Assembly: GCF_000424385.1 (NCBI RefSeq)
Contig: NZ_AUJU01000001.1
Span: forward strand, 124,001 to 188,000
Length of the DNA: 64,000 nt
Direction of reading: 5' to 3'
Source of the DNA: Butyrivibrio sp. LC3010
GTDB taxonomy: Bacteria; Bacillota; Clostridia; Lachnospirales; Lachnospiraceae
Below the pieces are notes generated by a model. It saw nothing but the letters and a program-made list of their open reading frames with translations. It was not told the DNA's origin and made no database searches. Positions 35,101 through 42,700 of this stretch are shown here, one piece after another. A program made the position numbers and the translations under genes. Each line of letters begins with the position of its first letter. The first letter of the stretch is position 1.

Positions 35101-37447
35101 GCCATCAGTTCTGACACTTAAGGAAAGAACATTTGGTACACAAAATGACATGGAGGAGGAGTTTACATATACAGTCAAAATTGTAGAAAAAACAACGGTT
35201 ACGGTACAGCAGATAAAAAGAACACGTTGGGCTAGTTTTTGGTCGTGGGGAGATTGGACAAATGACGGACCACCAGTAACAACTACTCCTGAAGGAGAGC
35301 CGTCAATTGAGACTTTAGTACTGAAGGATGATGAAAAAGAAACAATTTCGTTATTCTATGTTCCAACGATAGTTCAAAGAATTGAAAACTCTGTTAGTTC
35401 AAGTGCAACTACTCAAACCGGAGAAATTAGAAGTACTACAGTTTCACAGGTTATTACAATTACTCAGACAAAGAAAGATGACTTTACTGTTAATAACGAT
35501 GCCACAGGAGATAATAAAGTAAACGAAAGAACATATACTTATACTACATCTGAGGAGAATTTGTTTGATAGTCCGTCAGTATTGTTCACGAATATCAGGA
35601 AAAAACGTAAGGTAGAGATCCATGTTGCTGTCATTGACGCAGACGATAATGGCGATACAACAATCATCCAAAGAGATGAAATGATGCGTACTGATGGTGA
35701 GGAAACCACTCAGAATAACAGCTTCGAGATAGAGATCAACTATCCTACCGGTGACCATACCAAGTTCTTTAACGCTGAGGGAATTTTTGAAGAGCTGCCT
35801 CCTATTGCTACAGATAGTACAGCAGGTGTTCTGAAGACAGGATTTGAAGGCTATGGCTTTGCAGGCGTAGCTTATGGCGAAGAAGACGGAAATGGAAAGG
35901 TAGAAATACAGTGGCCAAGGAGCAATCTTGACGGAATAAGTACAATCGAAAAGATAACCTATGGCAAGCTGTTTGAGGATAGGGAAAATATCTATGATCT
36001 TTACTTCAACGGCGACAGAACCTACAAGGTGGGCAGAGATTTCCAGGATACAGATGAAATGCCGGTATCCCGATTATATTATCTGTATTACCGGGTACCG
36101 AGGGTAGTATATGTTAAGGAAAGTGAAGGAGGTGTTCTTACCAGAGTAAAGGGATCGCTTGATGGAACCAATGTTGTGGATAACATAACCTATAACGGCA
36201 ATGAGCAGACTATAGCAAGTGGACTTAACCTAGAATCAAACGAAGGTAAGGTTGTACAGGAACAGCTCCTTCCGGTAAGTACAGAGCTGTTTACGATTAG
36301 TCAGAGCTCTACGGACTTCTTTAATATGCTGCCGCTTATGGATGATGATACAAACAAACTGTATCTGACCTATTCTATGATTGGAATCGGTAAGTCTGCA
36401 GATATTACCAAGATCACTGATCTGAGCGATTATGTTGAAGTCGGAACAGGACCAAGTTATGCACCGCTGTATTTACAGAGTGTGGACAACCAGCTTAAAT
36501 GGAGCAAGGATAATGTGACCTGGAACAATTTTGCAGGTGAAGTACCTACTATTTATGCTATTTATAAGGAAAAGGGATTCCATCTCAACCTGGCAAAGGT
36601 ACTTAAAAACGGCTCCACTACAGGTAAAGACTTTAAGCTCAGGATCAGCTCACTTGCGATAATGGAATCAAGCTATGAAGTTGAAGGTACCGGCGCCGTA
36701 ATAATAACTGCAACTCCGATATCAGTTGATAACGAGGGTCAAACGAAGCCAGGTACTATTGATATTACGGTTAAGAGTATAGGCGATATAGGTACTGAAG
36801 GAACTAATGGTAACACTGTAAGGAAAGAAGATATTCAAAACAGTGCGGTTGTTATAAAGGGCCTTGCCAAAGGTAAATATACCATCAGTGAGATTCTGAC
36901 AGAAGGAAGTGGTTCCTACGAGCTTAATGCTGAGGCAGCAGATAACTGGGAAGATATTTGGGATGTATATGGAACTGAAAACGACTCTGATGAAGTGACA
37001 AGAATTAAGAAGGAAGATGTTGTTATAACGACGAAACCTGAAGGAAGATTTTTGACACTTCCGGAGCTTGATTTCACAGAACTCACCATTGTGGGTACCG
37101 GAGAAAATGCTGTTGCATCCAAGATGGTACTGCTTGCAAATACCTCAGACAAAACGAGAAGAATAATACTTCGTAAGGAAAACACAGGCACCAATAAACC
37201 GGTTTCGGGAGCAACCTTTGATATTTATTATTCTGATGGTTCGCTTTTCGAAGAAAATTGTGTAGCCGGTTCTGCAGGCGCATACTATGTAGGTGATATG
37301 CCGTATGGAACCTTCTATATCCATGAAAAGTCACCTTCAGTTGGATATTACCAGCTTAAGATTTATGACAAGGATGATGGAAGTGAACATGGCGTTGTTG
37401 AGCTTTCCACAGAAGCAAAACCATCAATAGAAGCATGGACAAATTAG
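26111..37447 (+). CDS. Giant prepilin-type surface adhesin (3778 aa)
   Basis: A prepilin leader (SG20|FTLAE25ILIALGILLILMAVGVIAG) with +5 glutamate makes this a PilD substrate. Residues 547-861 have GLUG-like motifs (GGLIGENAGG, GGLVGTLGGG, GGLIGSSAGS, GGIAGSASGS). Residues 997-1194 are a Glu/Ser/Thr/Gln-rich linker. Residues 1195-1640 carry three ~140-residue beta-domain repeats ending in TDGFSVYV-type motifs. Residues 1700-2750 hold many InlB/Listeria-Bacteroides-type motifs (FAGWYLG, FEGWYAD, FTGWYTD, YAGWYEV, FVGWRI). Two CnaB/SpaA-like domains end the protein (3487-3602, 3680-3778), with Lys and Glu placed for isopeptide bonds. There is no LPXTG, C-terminal helix or Sec signal, so anchoring through a pilus is the simplest reading. 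The start is the ATG nine bases after GGGAG; an ATG three codons earlier is possible. Confidence 0.88.
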   Translation: MIKVNTMGTSRKGRNKAISGFTLAEILIALGILLILMAVGVIAGTRIIRNTRQSHLDKRAEAVYYAAQSRMMELFVTQEKVEEEITKDGKTVTVSVVDELYNGNKFDYNGKELGYVTSDDSGSIVFKDNTLSSEVGGSNVIIEYDPISLDVYAVILSDTPDKGGTSLAGLTGQGSGAPVRGTAQDRIDAYKGYVGYYAEGDNGALGAKSDSGLSAGAWIVNGRDLLGIVKITVDKETKDLLTNLTYKLTVRGPKTGTGENETYTELNITGRDIVWQNYQGGPDNNYLNMTGAGVGSGQRHTVNDGSLQANWFGDVSNSADTYGLIGYIKLDSLDKDYRLSDLLAAGIPVEGHGGEIKPGQDISISIKVWDSDSADGLSQQTRSATAVSNIENSLFGDFDYKNNLSVAEIIYPRHLQNLDYEYAKAEAANADGAPANGAKIAAVLAEDIDWSEEANKYNSNVRNFTPISNPQLVSFTGERVELQPSTTQPIIDQLAAVAIAAPENVTAVNPEYGNGADTPSANKFHVIENIRIDTTDTNYEIVGTDKNAGLFGNQAGITIANLVLRKFDIKHTEGTEPIGMLASKLTDTSTVKNIYVYNKPDDAITNGLNGSGNIGGVIGEADTLTLDGVVVKNLCVNSTSGAAGALLGKGTSTNNIKNALAYNGMTPSTGIADPDSNTDPNAGAGTGTGNEGGTATTGEDSLGTTADIDDSGYEIVGAQAAGGLIGENAGGTIEGCGAALYVRSTAGNAGGLVGTLGGGSVKNSYSGGHTITVDGRAGIYSDETSGEGRINVLGTNAGGLIGSSAGSIDASYSTCSAAGSSATGGIAGSASGSINNSYAVGRVLMGSNPGALVGASSANLTNNYYISLINESYDTTADEFVYLYGIGGATEEVTGAVAVDVDEENDGAEGIAKYNQFMVDASGFPSEDNAGPYDMTYKTYGMKTTDDLASTSDCFFAKSHYGDWPVPEHIIYNDSSGSARNRDRRNFFVINAMAMSEDTGGNTETVTTSETAASEEASSSSQEEVVQEPQETQETQEAQESAEQASEETTQPQTEDTSSNAEEGESAQSNESDAANSGETTQEDASENESAGSQEGESAENKNEEAVVPEKETASTENADDSSKEATSDSSDSSSESSTSDATTQDDTTTETVEEKTTSDDIPEKEKEADLEEAADKKEKDSKDSEKKEKEATEELIAAGELYSPEEMVKLIYGEDAEIPEGAEVQVVELTPDDEKYEEYVSGATNALEIEGDTVASVKVLDIKIIKDGEEIQPKAAVNVELNTEQLYENKEVYSDDEILTVHFNEENNEAEVIETEVKVNEEETESEVSEETEENTALTEAADTVSFVTDGFSVYVFVQPVKEKVVTASDGNVYDISVTYDNASGIPAGAELVVDEIEKGSEGYDNYVEEGKACLGIEGRLITYARAFDISFVNPETGDRYQPSKDVNVSIKLLQDDMSENEEDSMISVAHFGEEAEAVGIAVEDGAIKFNTTGFSVYLVTRTVKERIVECSDGSTYKVTVTYDGSAGIPGDAELLVTEIGEGSDNYDNYVQISANLQEKEVESFIFARPFDIKLVNSETGEEYQPREGVQVSMELLGTELRDDADLCVVHIPDDENNANIVDFEVNDGAIDFRTDGFSIFVYTESTFLRTYRFFNYVSKTDRRYVEYSIFTDAGNTTFTQKIKNNGEEVIVPRLPSLEGSDTSTFAGWYLGTDVTSTTIEGITYFTPATLADDEFDFDVIPEVTQTETIYLFAKFADYAYVIFHDQYNGSSQSFPVAQTRRGEKINGTAEIEIGDVSVAYDDGSTSAENTAPSYAFYGWSYTPITTPGSTVDDAGNPVSRIPTDSISISEKTDLYPIFQSIFWLTFSAGPTGSGATYVPAKYYYSGEGPSSLTVPVRSGYNFEGWYADATVNDQGIVTAGTRISDGNGVLINGATASTASVSGGKLMLSGNTKLTANWSEAPVQYSIVIWRQKATDDINLLPAAKSYDYAETIGLDAGTGTTVSVPAQYRSYSTGDYEGFTCGRYDPATTVASDGSTVLNVYYDRNVHTLTFKVGGNTVKTITALFGASIKDNFPIVSQGGTSYNGYRWSDQSGRVYTYVLASIDTMPNADVTFVNSGTPGTRNTLYYYVEIGDPSESTGTTRTFNGKLYTLYKTVNHNFNYLTYNEEYHPISGYTRSYTNAQPAFNPSTNRADIGTNRINYIYYDRDQFSIDFYDSYTSEHAYINGDFEDTVSIKYNEVIKNYLPDDPSPIQIAGGTIASRDGYSFTGWYTDKECTTRAFFDENDPDYQKAKQEGKNPTLFDRMPAYNLRFYAGWDAIWYLIQIDPNNGQLSASEATWFWEPYNGDLVQEYSDVTRDYVESTSGTYYYVNKNRAYYGYPDEYVPNESDDRRAYYTDSLDDVKDFTRYKYAQNAYRYAGWYEVDDNGNETLYNFNSPVTHNLKLVLHWKKIGTYFVQYNPVVEKDGRTLTGTIDNGDSNEQVFAELDGDDYSDNANVVVTRTAHAPEGYNFVGWRIRGDDSGNIYRPGQSFIMKAKYTVTVGGNEMIYLDAVYTRIGTAKIIYDANYGEINESIVDYGMPTEFDAPTPSRVVDSAAKTATIAQLVNNSPIRLSSGRGFEFGTAELTGWNTAPDRSGEHYELGGEYYVDTEEPITLYAEWKIKAYFDKNWPEAGWGGDWNDTDEQGNPIFAYDDESGRYYTYVYVNNTVREPQCIPESPDPEKMFYYWSRERYTEHPAQYNFSTPVTESNFILHAHWGNVKTIPAHAVDTSAETFVKKDDEWLVNGRLTVVDVNNDDVFLDTATDVAPYVPNVTGDYEFAFTCVSDSTQNCSEVNAISKVWYNIDTASIYVTYKNGSSGELNSDDEIYFVYFKNPKNIDIGYVWMDTNRSISPVQVNQNAPLTATLGEYSVDGNITAPLSYQTTTEYGYYAYAIGGTNVSNDSELKLITKTSNSNSNRPVLTTKNSWNGFRYTIDGTEWTNVGYDAKLYVVYFNSMPSVLTLKERTFGTQNDMEEEFTYTVKIVEKTTVTVQQIKRTRWASFWSWGDWTNDGPPVTTTPEGEPSIETLVLKDDEKETISLFYVPTIVQRIENSVSSSATTQTGEIRSTTVSQVITITQTKKDDFTVNNDATGDNKVNERTYTYTTSEENLFDSPSVLFTNIRKKRKVEIHVAVIDADDNGDTTIIQRDEMMRTDGEETTQNNSFEIEINYPTGDHTKFFNAEGIFEELPPIATDSTAGVLKTGFEGYGFAGVAYGEEDGNGKVEIQWPRSNLDGISTIEKITYGKLFEDRENIYDLYFNGDRTYKVGRDFQDTDEMPVSRLYYLYYRVPRVVYVKESEGGVLTRVKGSLDGTNVVDNITYNGNEQTIASGLNLESNEGKVVQEQLLPVSTELFTISQSSTDFFNMLPLMDDDTNKLYLTYSMIGIGKSADITKITDLSDYVEVGTGPSYAPLYLQSVDNQLKWSKDNVTWNNFAGEVPTIYAIYKEKGFHLNLAKVLKNGSTTGKDFKLRISSLAIMESSYEVEGTGAVIITATPISVDNEGQTKPGTIDITVKSIGDIGTEGTNGNTVRKEDIQNSAVVIKGLAKGKYTISEILTEGSGSYELNAEAADNWEDIWDVYGTENDSDEVTRIKKEDVVITTKPEGRFLTLPELDFTELTIVGTGENAVASKMVLLANTSDKTRRIILRKENTGTNKPVSGATFDIYYSDGSLFEENCVAGSAGAYYVGDMPYGTFYIHEKSPSVGYYQLKIYDKDDGSEHGVVELSTEAKPSIEAWTN

Positions 37448-37458
37448 TTTAAAAAAAG

Positions 37459-37490
37459 ACTCCTCGGTACATTTGTACCGGGGAGTTTTC
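37459..37490 (+). terminator. Rho-independent terminator of the pilus operon
   Basis: A 12-bp stem (ACTCCTCGGTAC / GTACCGGGGAGT, one T-G pair) with a 4-base loop ends in TTTT, 11 bases after the adhesin stop. It is the first strong terminator after the operon promoter 20 kb upstream. Confidence 0.9.
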
Positions 37491-37565
37491 AGCTTCAGGA
37501 TAGAGCCAGACTTATAATTATTGTGTGGGATAGACCGGCAAATGATCAGGATAGAGCAGAATTGG

Positions 37566-37594
37566 TTGTTTGCAATAGGATTAACTGTTATAAT
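37566..37594 (+). promoter_or_regulatory. Promoter of the AEC transporter gene
   Basis: A -35 TTGTTT, a 17-bp spacer and a perfect -10 TATAAT lie about 60 bases before the start codon. Confidence 0.6.
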
Positions 37595-37655
37595 TTCCCT
37601 TATTTAAATTAAAGTCTGTTTATCAGCAAATATTAAAAGAGTAGGGAATTTAAAA

Positions 37656-38576
37656 ATGATATTATTACAGCAGATGTTTGTTCTGTTCATGCTTATGGCA
37701 GTCGGTATCATATGCAGAAAAACAGGACTTATGAATGATAAAGTCAGTAAAGGAATGTCGGGAATTGTAGTAAATATTGCAAGTCCGGCTTTTATTCTCT
37801 CTGCAGGAATAAATAAAGAGCAGGTGGTAACAAACAGGCAGCTGTTAGCCTGTGCCTTGGTTACGGTCATGATATATCTTGGGCTTATTCTTGTATCCTT
37901 GTTTCTTCCATTTTTATTAAAACTTGATAAGCGATATTTTGGAACCTACAGGGTAATGACGATTTTTTCAAATATCGGATTTATGGGATTCCCTATTGTA
38001 TCTGCAACCTATGGAAGTGTGGGACTTTTATATGCAGCATTTTTCCAGTTCCCTTTTAATCTTTTGATTTATACCTATGGAATCAGAGCAATGAGAAGCG
38101 GCAAGGATATAGATTTCGATAAGAGCTTTTCCTGGAAAAACATCATAAATGTGGGAGTTATATCAGTATTTATCTCCCTCATTTTGTATTTGTCACATGT
38201 CCATGTGCCGGAGCCGATTGAAGATGTGATCACAAGTCTCAGCGGGCTTACTGTTCCTATGAGTATGATGGTAATAGGTTATGCACTTGGTGGAATGAAG
38301 CTTAAGAGTCTGTTTGAAGACTATAAGCTAATGATTTTCTCATTGATAAAGCTCGTTGTTATTCCAATAATCGGAGTAACTATTCTTAAGATTTTTATTA
38401 AGGACCAGATTCTTTTGGGGGTATGCTTCGTTATGATCGCAACGCCTGTTGCCAGCATGAGTGCAATGCTTGCGCAGTATTACGGCGGTGATGAGGATAC
38501 TGCATCCAGAGGAGTTGCACTTACAACTTTATTATCGGTGGTAACAATTCCTCTTGTAGGTGCCATCTGTTTGTAA
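37656..38576 (+). CDS. AEC family (auxin efflux carrier-type) transporter
   Basis: This 306-residue protein has about ten membrane helices in two five-helix halves. The N-terminal FMLMAVGIICRKTGLMNDK and the FSNIGFMGFPIV motif of the discontinuous helix are typical of AEC proteins. Bacterial members export or exchange small organic acids such as malate or malonate; the substrate here is unknown. It has its own promoter and lies between two large genes without an obvious metabolic partner. Confidence 0.85.
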   Translation: MILLQQMFVLFMLMAVGIICRKTGLMNDKVSKGMSGIVVNIASPAFILSAGINKEQVVTNRQLLACALVTVMIYLGLILVSLFLPFLLKLDKRYFGTYRVMTIFSNIGFMGFPIVSATYGSVGLLYAAFFQFPFNLLIYTYGIRAMRSGKDIDFDKSFSWKNIINVGVISVFISLILYLSHVHVPEPIEDVITSLSGLTVPMSMMVIGYALGGMKLKSLFEDYKLMIFSLIKLVVIPIIGVTILKIFIKDQILLGVCFVMIATPVASMSAMLAQYYGGDEDTASRGVALTTLLSVVTIPLVGAICL

Positions 38577-38769
38577 TAAAAGTTTATTATTTCTTTATTC
38601 TTTCTTGCTATATGCTTCATTGAGTGGCAAATGCCATAATGATAGAATTAATTGTAAAACTTTGACATTACAACCGATAGATATTGGCAGAGCATTTTGC
38701 AGGCAGGTATGGCAGATACCATTTTTATGTTGTACCTGCGTTGCATAGTTTGTTCTTGAGGAACAGTCA

Positions 38770-41700
38770 ATGGAGAAGATGAAGCATTGGCAGAGCTATT
38801 TACTTATATTATTCTGTATTGCGATTAATCTTTGCGGACGAAGCATTACAAGTCATGTGGAACTTCCATTCTGGCTTGATTCAATAGGTACTCTCATTGC
38901 GGCCATTCAACTGGGGCCCCTTGGTGGTGCTATCTGTGGTGCTGCCCTGAATATTATTCTTGGAATAACAAGCGGCGGCAGTACAACTATGGCTTATGCA
39001 TTGGTTTCTGTAGGCATCGGTATTTCTGTGGGGATATTCTACCCTAAAGCAAGCTACTATACAGTTTTCAGAGTCATGGCAACAGCAGTATTTGCAGGCT
39101 TTGTGGCGGTCTTTCTCTCTACTCCCCTAAATATGATCTTTTATAGTGGAAAAACCGGAAACGCATGGGGAGATGGTCTTATAGACATGATCTCCAGAGA
39201 TGTTAATGTCCCGATAATATGCTCCTTCCTTGGGGAAGCTTTTGTAGATATTCCGGACAAGGCATTAAGTGTTGTTATAGCATCAAGAGCGATATACCTG
39301 TATCATTTTTTTACAGACAGAAGGAAACGAGATTATCATATAAAGTCAATTTTATGGCTCGTTTTGCCTGTTGCATGTTTGAGCTTTTCAATTAATGCAA
39401 AAGCAATCGATATGAGCTCTGAGTATGCTACAACGATTTATGACACTGAGGATGGTCTTGAAACAGTAGAAATAAATTCCATTGCTCAGACAAAGGATGG
39501 CTATATATGGGTGGGAACTTATGCAGGTGTATACAGATGTAATGGTTATGAATTTGAACAGATTGACCTGGATAAGCGAATCAGTAATGCACGGCGTCTT
39601 TATGTTGATCATAACGGATATCTGTGGATCGGGACAAATGACAGTGGTTTGGCCTGCTATCATCCCAAGGATAAAACCATTAGCTTCTATACGGAGGATG
39701 AAGGCCTTTCATCAAATTCAGTAAGAGAAATCAGTGAAGATAATGATGGCAATATCTATGTGGGTACTGCTACTGACCTTTGCATGATTGACAAGGAAGG
39801 AAAGATAAAAGTCTTTTCAAAGGAAAAGCTTTACGGTGTGAGATCTCTTTCCTGTAATTCAGATGGAATCATGGCAGGGGTAAGTAATACCGGAGAACTT
39901 TTTTTCATAAAAAATCAAACGTATGCTGGCAAGATCGAGACTGATGACGAGAATGTGAAATTTGCCGCTGTGGCAGCAGGGGAACATGGCGTATTTATGG
40001 CGGGTACAACTTCAAATTATCTGATTCAGGTAGTGGTCAGTGATAATGGAATAGAGCGTGGGAAGAAGTATACGATTAGCGATAATGAATATTTTAATAA
40101 GCTCTATTATTCCAAACAGAATAATGGATTTTTCTGTGCGCTTAGTAATGGAAACGGATTTATTACTAATGAAGGTAAATTTACCAACATGTCCACCAAA
40201 GAGTTTAATGGTGAAGTCAGTGATATTACTGTAGATTATCAGGGAAATGTATGGTTTTCCTCAAATAAGCAGGGCATAGCCAAATACTCCTGGAATCCTT
40301 TCATGGATATTTTTGCCAGGGCAAAGGTTCCGCCTGCTGTTGTAAACTGCACTTTGATAAGGAACGGACTTTTGTACGTTGGAACTAATGATGGTCTTTT
40401 GACAATTGATCTGAAAACATTTTATTCAGTGCCAATTGCCCATCCGGAGCTTTTTAATGACGTAAAAATCCGGGATATTATGGAGGATTCTTCCGGGAAT
40501 CTGTGGGTCAGTACGTATGGGAAAAATGGCCTTATAGAAGTAAAAGCCGATGGCAGAATAGAAACCTTTAACGAAAGAAACAAGAAAACCGAAGGAAATA
40601 GCTTCAGATTAGCGATTGAGCTTTCCAATGGGACCATCATAGCTGCAAGTACTACAGGAATTACTTATATTGAAGACGGAGTTGTAACAAAAACTGTAGG
40701 TGAAGAGCAGGGGTTAAAAACCCAGGTTCTTTGTATGCATGAAATAGCAGATGGAGATTTTTTTTGTGGTACTGATGGAGATGGAATAGTAATCATCAGT
40801 GACGGCAAAATCCGCTATAAGTACGGCAAGGCAGAAGGGATGGAATCGCTGGTTGTAATGAAGGTAATTCCCTGTGGAGCGGGTGAGTATATCTATGTTA
40901 CAAGCAATGCTCTGTATTACTATAAGGATAATAAGGTCAGCAAGCTTACGAATTTTCCGTATAACAACAACTATGATGTCTTTTTCGATGATTATGGTAA
41001 TGCATGGGTAACCTCCAGTGCAGGAATTTTTATAGTAAAAAAGGATGATCTGATCAGTAATACAGAATACAATTACACTCTTTTGAATAAGGGCCGCGGA
41101 TTATATTCATCACTTAGCGCTAATTCCTCCAATTCATATGCAAATGGTTTTCTTTACCTGTGTTGTACAGATGGAGTAAGAAGGATTGCGGTTAATGAGC
41201 CTAACTATGTTGATAGAGATTACACAATTGCCATAAATAAGCTGACTGCAAATAATAAGGAAATCGAACCGGACGCCAATGGTGATTATTACATTCCGGC
41301 TATTTCCGGAAGGGTATCCTTCGAGATTGCAGTACTTAATTTTACACTTTCAAATCCTCTCGTTCACATTTTTTTAGAAGGTGCTGAAGATGAAGGTATA
41401 ACCTGTTATCAAAAGGATATGAAAGTCTTAAGTTACATAAATCTTCCATATGGTGATTATGTGCTTCATGTTCAGGTATACAATTCTGTAGGTAAAAACG
41501 TAATAAGAGAAGAGAAATTCAAGGTTTATAAGGAATCACAGATTTTTGAAAGGCCATATTTTAAAGCATATTTGATATTTGTTTGTACTTTGTTTGTACT
41601 TTTCATTGGATGGCTTATAGGAAATATCAGAATTGGAATTCACAATATGGAAAGGTGGCAGAATGAAGCCAGGATCGACCCCATGACCGGATTCTGGAAT

Positions 41701-42582
41701 AAACGCTACACACAGATAGCTCTTGAAGACATCTGTAAAGAGTCCAGCGGAATATTTATGATGATTGACCTTGATAATTTTAAATTGGTCAATGATGTCT
41801 TTGGACATGAGATGGGTGATAAGGTTCTGGCAAAGTTTGCAGAGCTTGTCAGATCATGCTTTAGAGAAAAAGATTTTATAGGTCGTATCGGCGGAGATGA
41901 ATTTGTGGCATTTATCCAGGGGACCTGTGATGAATCTGCGGTTGCTGATAAGGAAAAGTTCCTCAATGAACAAATTTTGAAAAGTGGTGAAGACATCATG
42001 GGTAATGAAATGAATATACCTCTCGGAGTTTCTATCGGAGCGGTTTCTACCATTGATGGAGGAAATGATTTTACTGAGCTTTTCAGAAAGGCAGATAAGG
42101 CCCTTTACAGTGTAAAGCAGAATGGCAAGCATGGCTATTTTATGTACAAAGATGCAGGTATTGGTGCGGGAGATGAGATTAATGCTCAGGGAGTAGCAGG
42201 TATAAAGATGATTCTTGAAGAGAGAGGCGCTAAAAAGGGAGCGTATTTTGTGGATTTTGATAAGTTGCAGATGGCATATAGGCTTTTCTCAAGAATGGCA
42301 AAGCGAACCATAGTTAATATCTATCTGTGCCAGTTTATAATGACCAGAAATGATGGCGGAGAAGTTGATGAAAAGGTTATGGAAAAGTTCATAGAGGTTC
42401 TGACTGCCAGCCTTAGAAGCAATGATGTCATGGCCATGAACGGTAAGAATCAGGTTATTCTTATTCTCACGGATATAGCGGCAGAGAATGGGCATACCCC
42501 TGTTGAACGAATTGTCGAAAGGTGGAATGAGATTGAAGGCCACGAGGATTACACAATAAACTATGAATCTGAAGCAATGTAA
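38770..42582 (+). CDS. Chimeric membrane sensor: ECF-S-like region, beta-propeller, GGDEF and degenerate GGDEF
   Basis: Residues 1-190 of this 1270-residue protein form about six hydrophobic segments like an ECF-type S component (LDSIGTLIAAIQLGPLGGAICGAALNIILG). Residues 205-790 form an extracytoplasmic propeller with Reg_prop motifs (DGYIWVGTYAGVYR, NGYLWIGTNDSGL). A Y_Y_Y-like beta domain (about 840-920) and a helix (932-953) follow. The GGDEF domain has D in MIDLDNFKLVND, I-site R1032-x2-D1035 and intact GGDEF at 1041-1045, so cyclase activity is expected. The last 140 residues look like a second GGDEF domain with R1216-S-N-D1219 but GKNQV (1225-1229) in the active site. The architecture resembles hybrid two-component-like glycan sensors with a c-di-GMP output. 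The ligand is unknown. Confidence 0.85.
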   Translation: MEKMKHWQSYLLILFCIAINLCGRSITSHVELPFWLDSIGTLIAAIQLGPLGGAICGAALNIILGITSGGSTTMAYALVSVGIGISVGIFYPKASYYTVFRVMATAVFAGFVAVFLSTPLNMIFYSGKTGNAWGDGLIDMISRDVNVPIICSFLGEAFVDIPDKALSVVIASRAIYLYHFFTDRRKRDYHIKSILWLVLPVACLSFSINAKAIDMSSEYATTIYDTEDGLETVEINSIAQTKDGYIWVGTYAGVYRCNGYEFEQIDLDKRISNARRLYVDHNGYLWIGTNDSGLACYHPKDKTISFYTEDEGLSSNSVREISEDNDGNIYVGTATDLCMIDKEGKIKVFSKEKLYGVRSLSCNSDGIMAGVSNTGELFFIKNQTYAGKIETDDENVKFAAVAAGEHGVFMAGTTSNYLIQVVVSDNGIERGKKYTISDNEYFNKLYYSKQNNGFFCALSNGNGFITNEGKFTNMSTKEFNGEVSDITVDYQGNVWFSSNKQGIAKYSWNPFMDIFARAKVPPAVVNCTLIRNGLLYVGTNDGLLTIDLKTFYSVPIAHPELFNDVKIRDIMEDSSGNLWVSTYGKNGLIEVKADGRIETFNERNKKTEGNSFRLAIELSNGTIIAASTTGITYIEDGVVTKTVGEEQGLKTQVLCMHEIADGDFFCGTDGDGIVIISDGKIRYKYGKAEGMESLVVMKVIPCGAGEYIYVTSNALYYYKDNKVSKLTNFPYNNNYDVFFDDYGNAWVTSSAGIFIVKKDDLISNTEYNYTLLNKGRGLYSSLSANSSNSYANGFLYLCCTDGVRRIAVNEPNYVDRDYTIAINKLTANNKEIEPDANGDYYIPAISGRVSFEIAVLNFTLSNPLVHIFLEGAEDEGITCYQKDMKVLSYINLPYGDYVLHVQVYNSVGKNVIREEKFKVYKESQIFERPYFKAYLIFVCTLFVLFIGWLIGNIRIGIHNMERWQNEARIDPMTGFWNKRYTQIALEDICKESSGIFMMIDLDNFKLVNDVFGHEMGDKVLAKFAELVRSCFREKDFIGRIGGDEFVAFIQGTCDESAVADKEKFLNEQILKSGEDIMGNEMNIPLGVSIGAVSTIDGGNDFTELFRKADKALYSVKQNGKHGYFMYKDAGIGAGDEINAQGVAGIKMILEERGAKKGAYFVDFDKLQMAYRLFSRMAKRTIVNIYLCQFIMTRNDGGEVDEKVMEKFIEVLTASLRSNDVMAMNGKNQVILILTDIAAENGHTPVERIVERWNEIEGHEDYTINYESEAM

Positions 42583-42596
42583 CAGATAAAGTTTTT

Positions 42597-42626
42597 TAAC
42601 ACAGTGTGAATAATTGTGCTAAAATG
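42597..42626 (+). promoter_or_regulatory. Possible aspS promoter
   Basis: A -35 TTAACA, an 18-bp spacer and a -10 TAAAAT lie 75 bases before aspS. The match is only moderate. No T-box leader is present. Confidence 0.4.
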
Positions 42627-42700
42627 ATTTCTGATGTTTAGTTATAGGAAATACCTATTAAAATAGAAAACTTTTGGATTTGTTTTAAGGAGATTTAAAA

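Noticed and set aside
26111..37447. Sortase-anchored LPXTG surface protein
   Set aside because: The CnaB-like and InlB-like domains suggested it, but the C-terminus ends right after a CnaB-like domain with no LPXTG, hydrophobic segment or basic tail.
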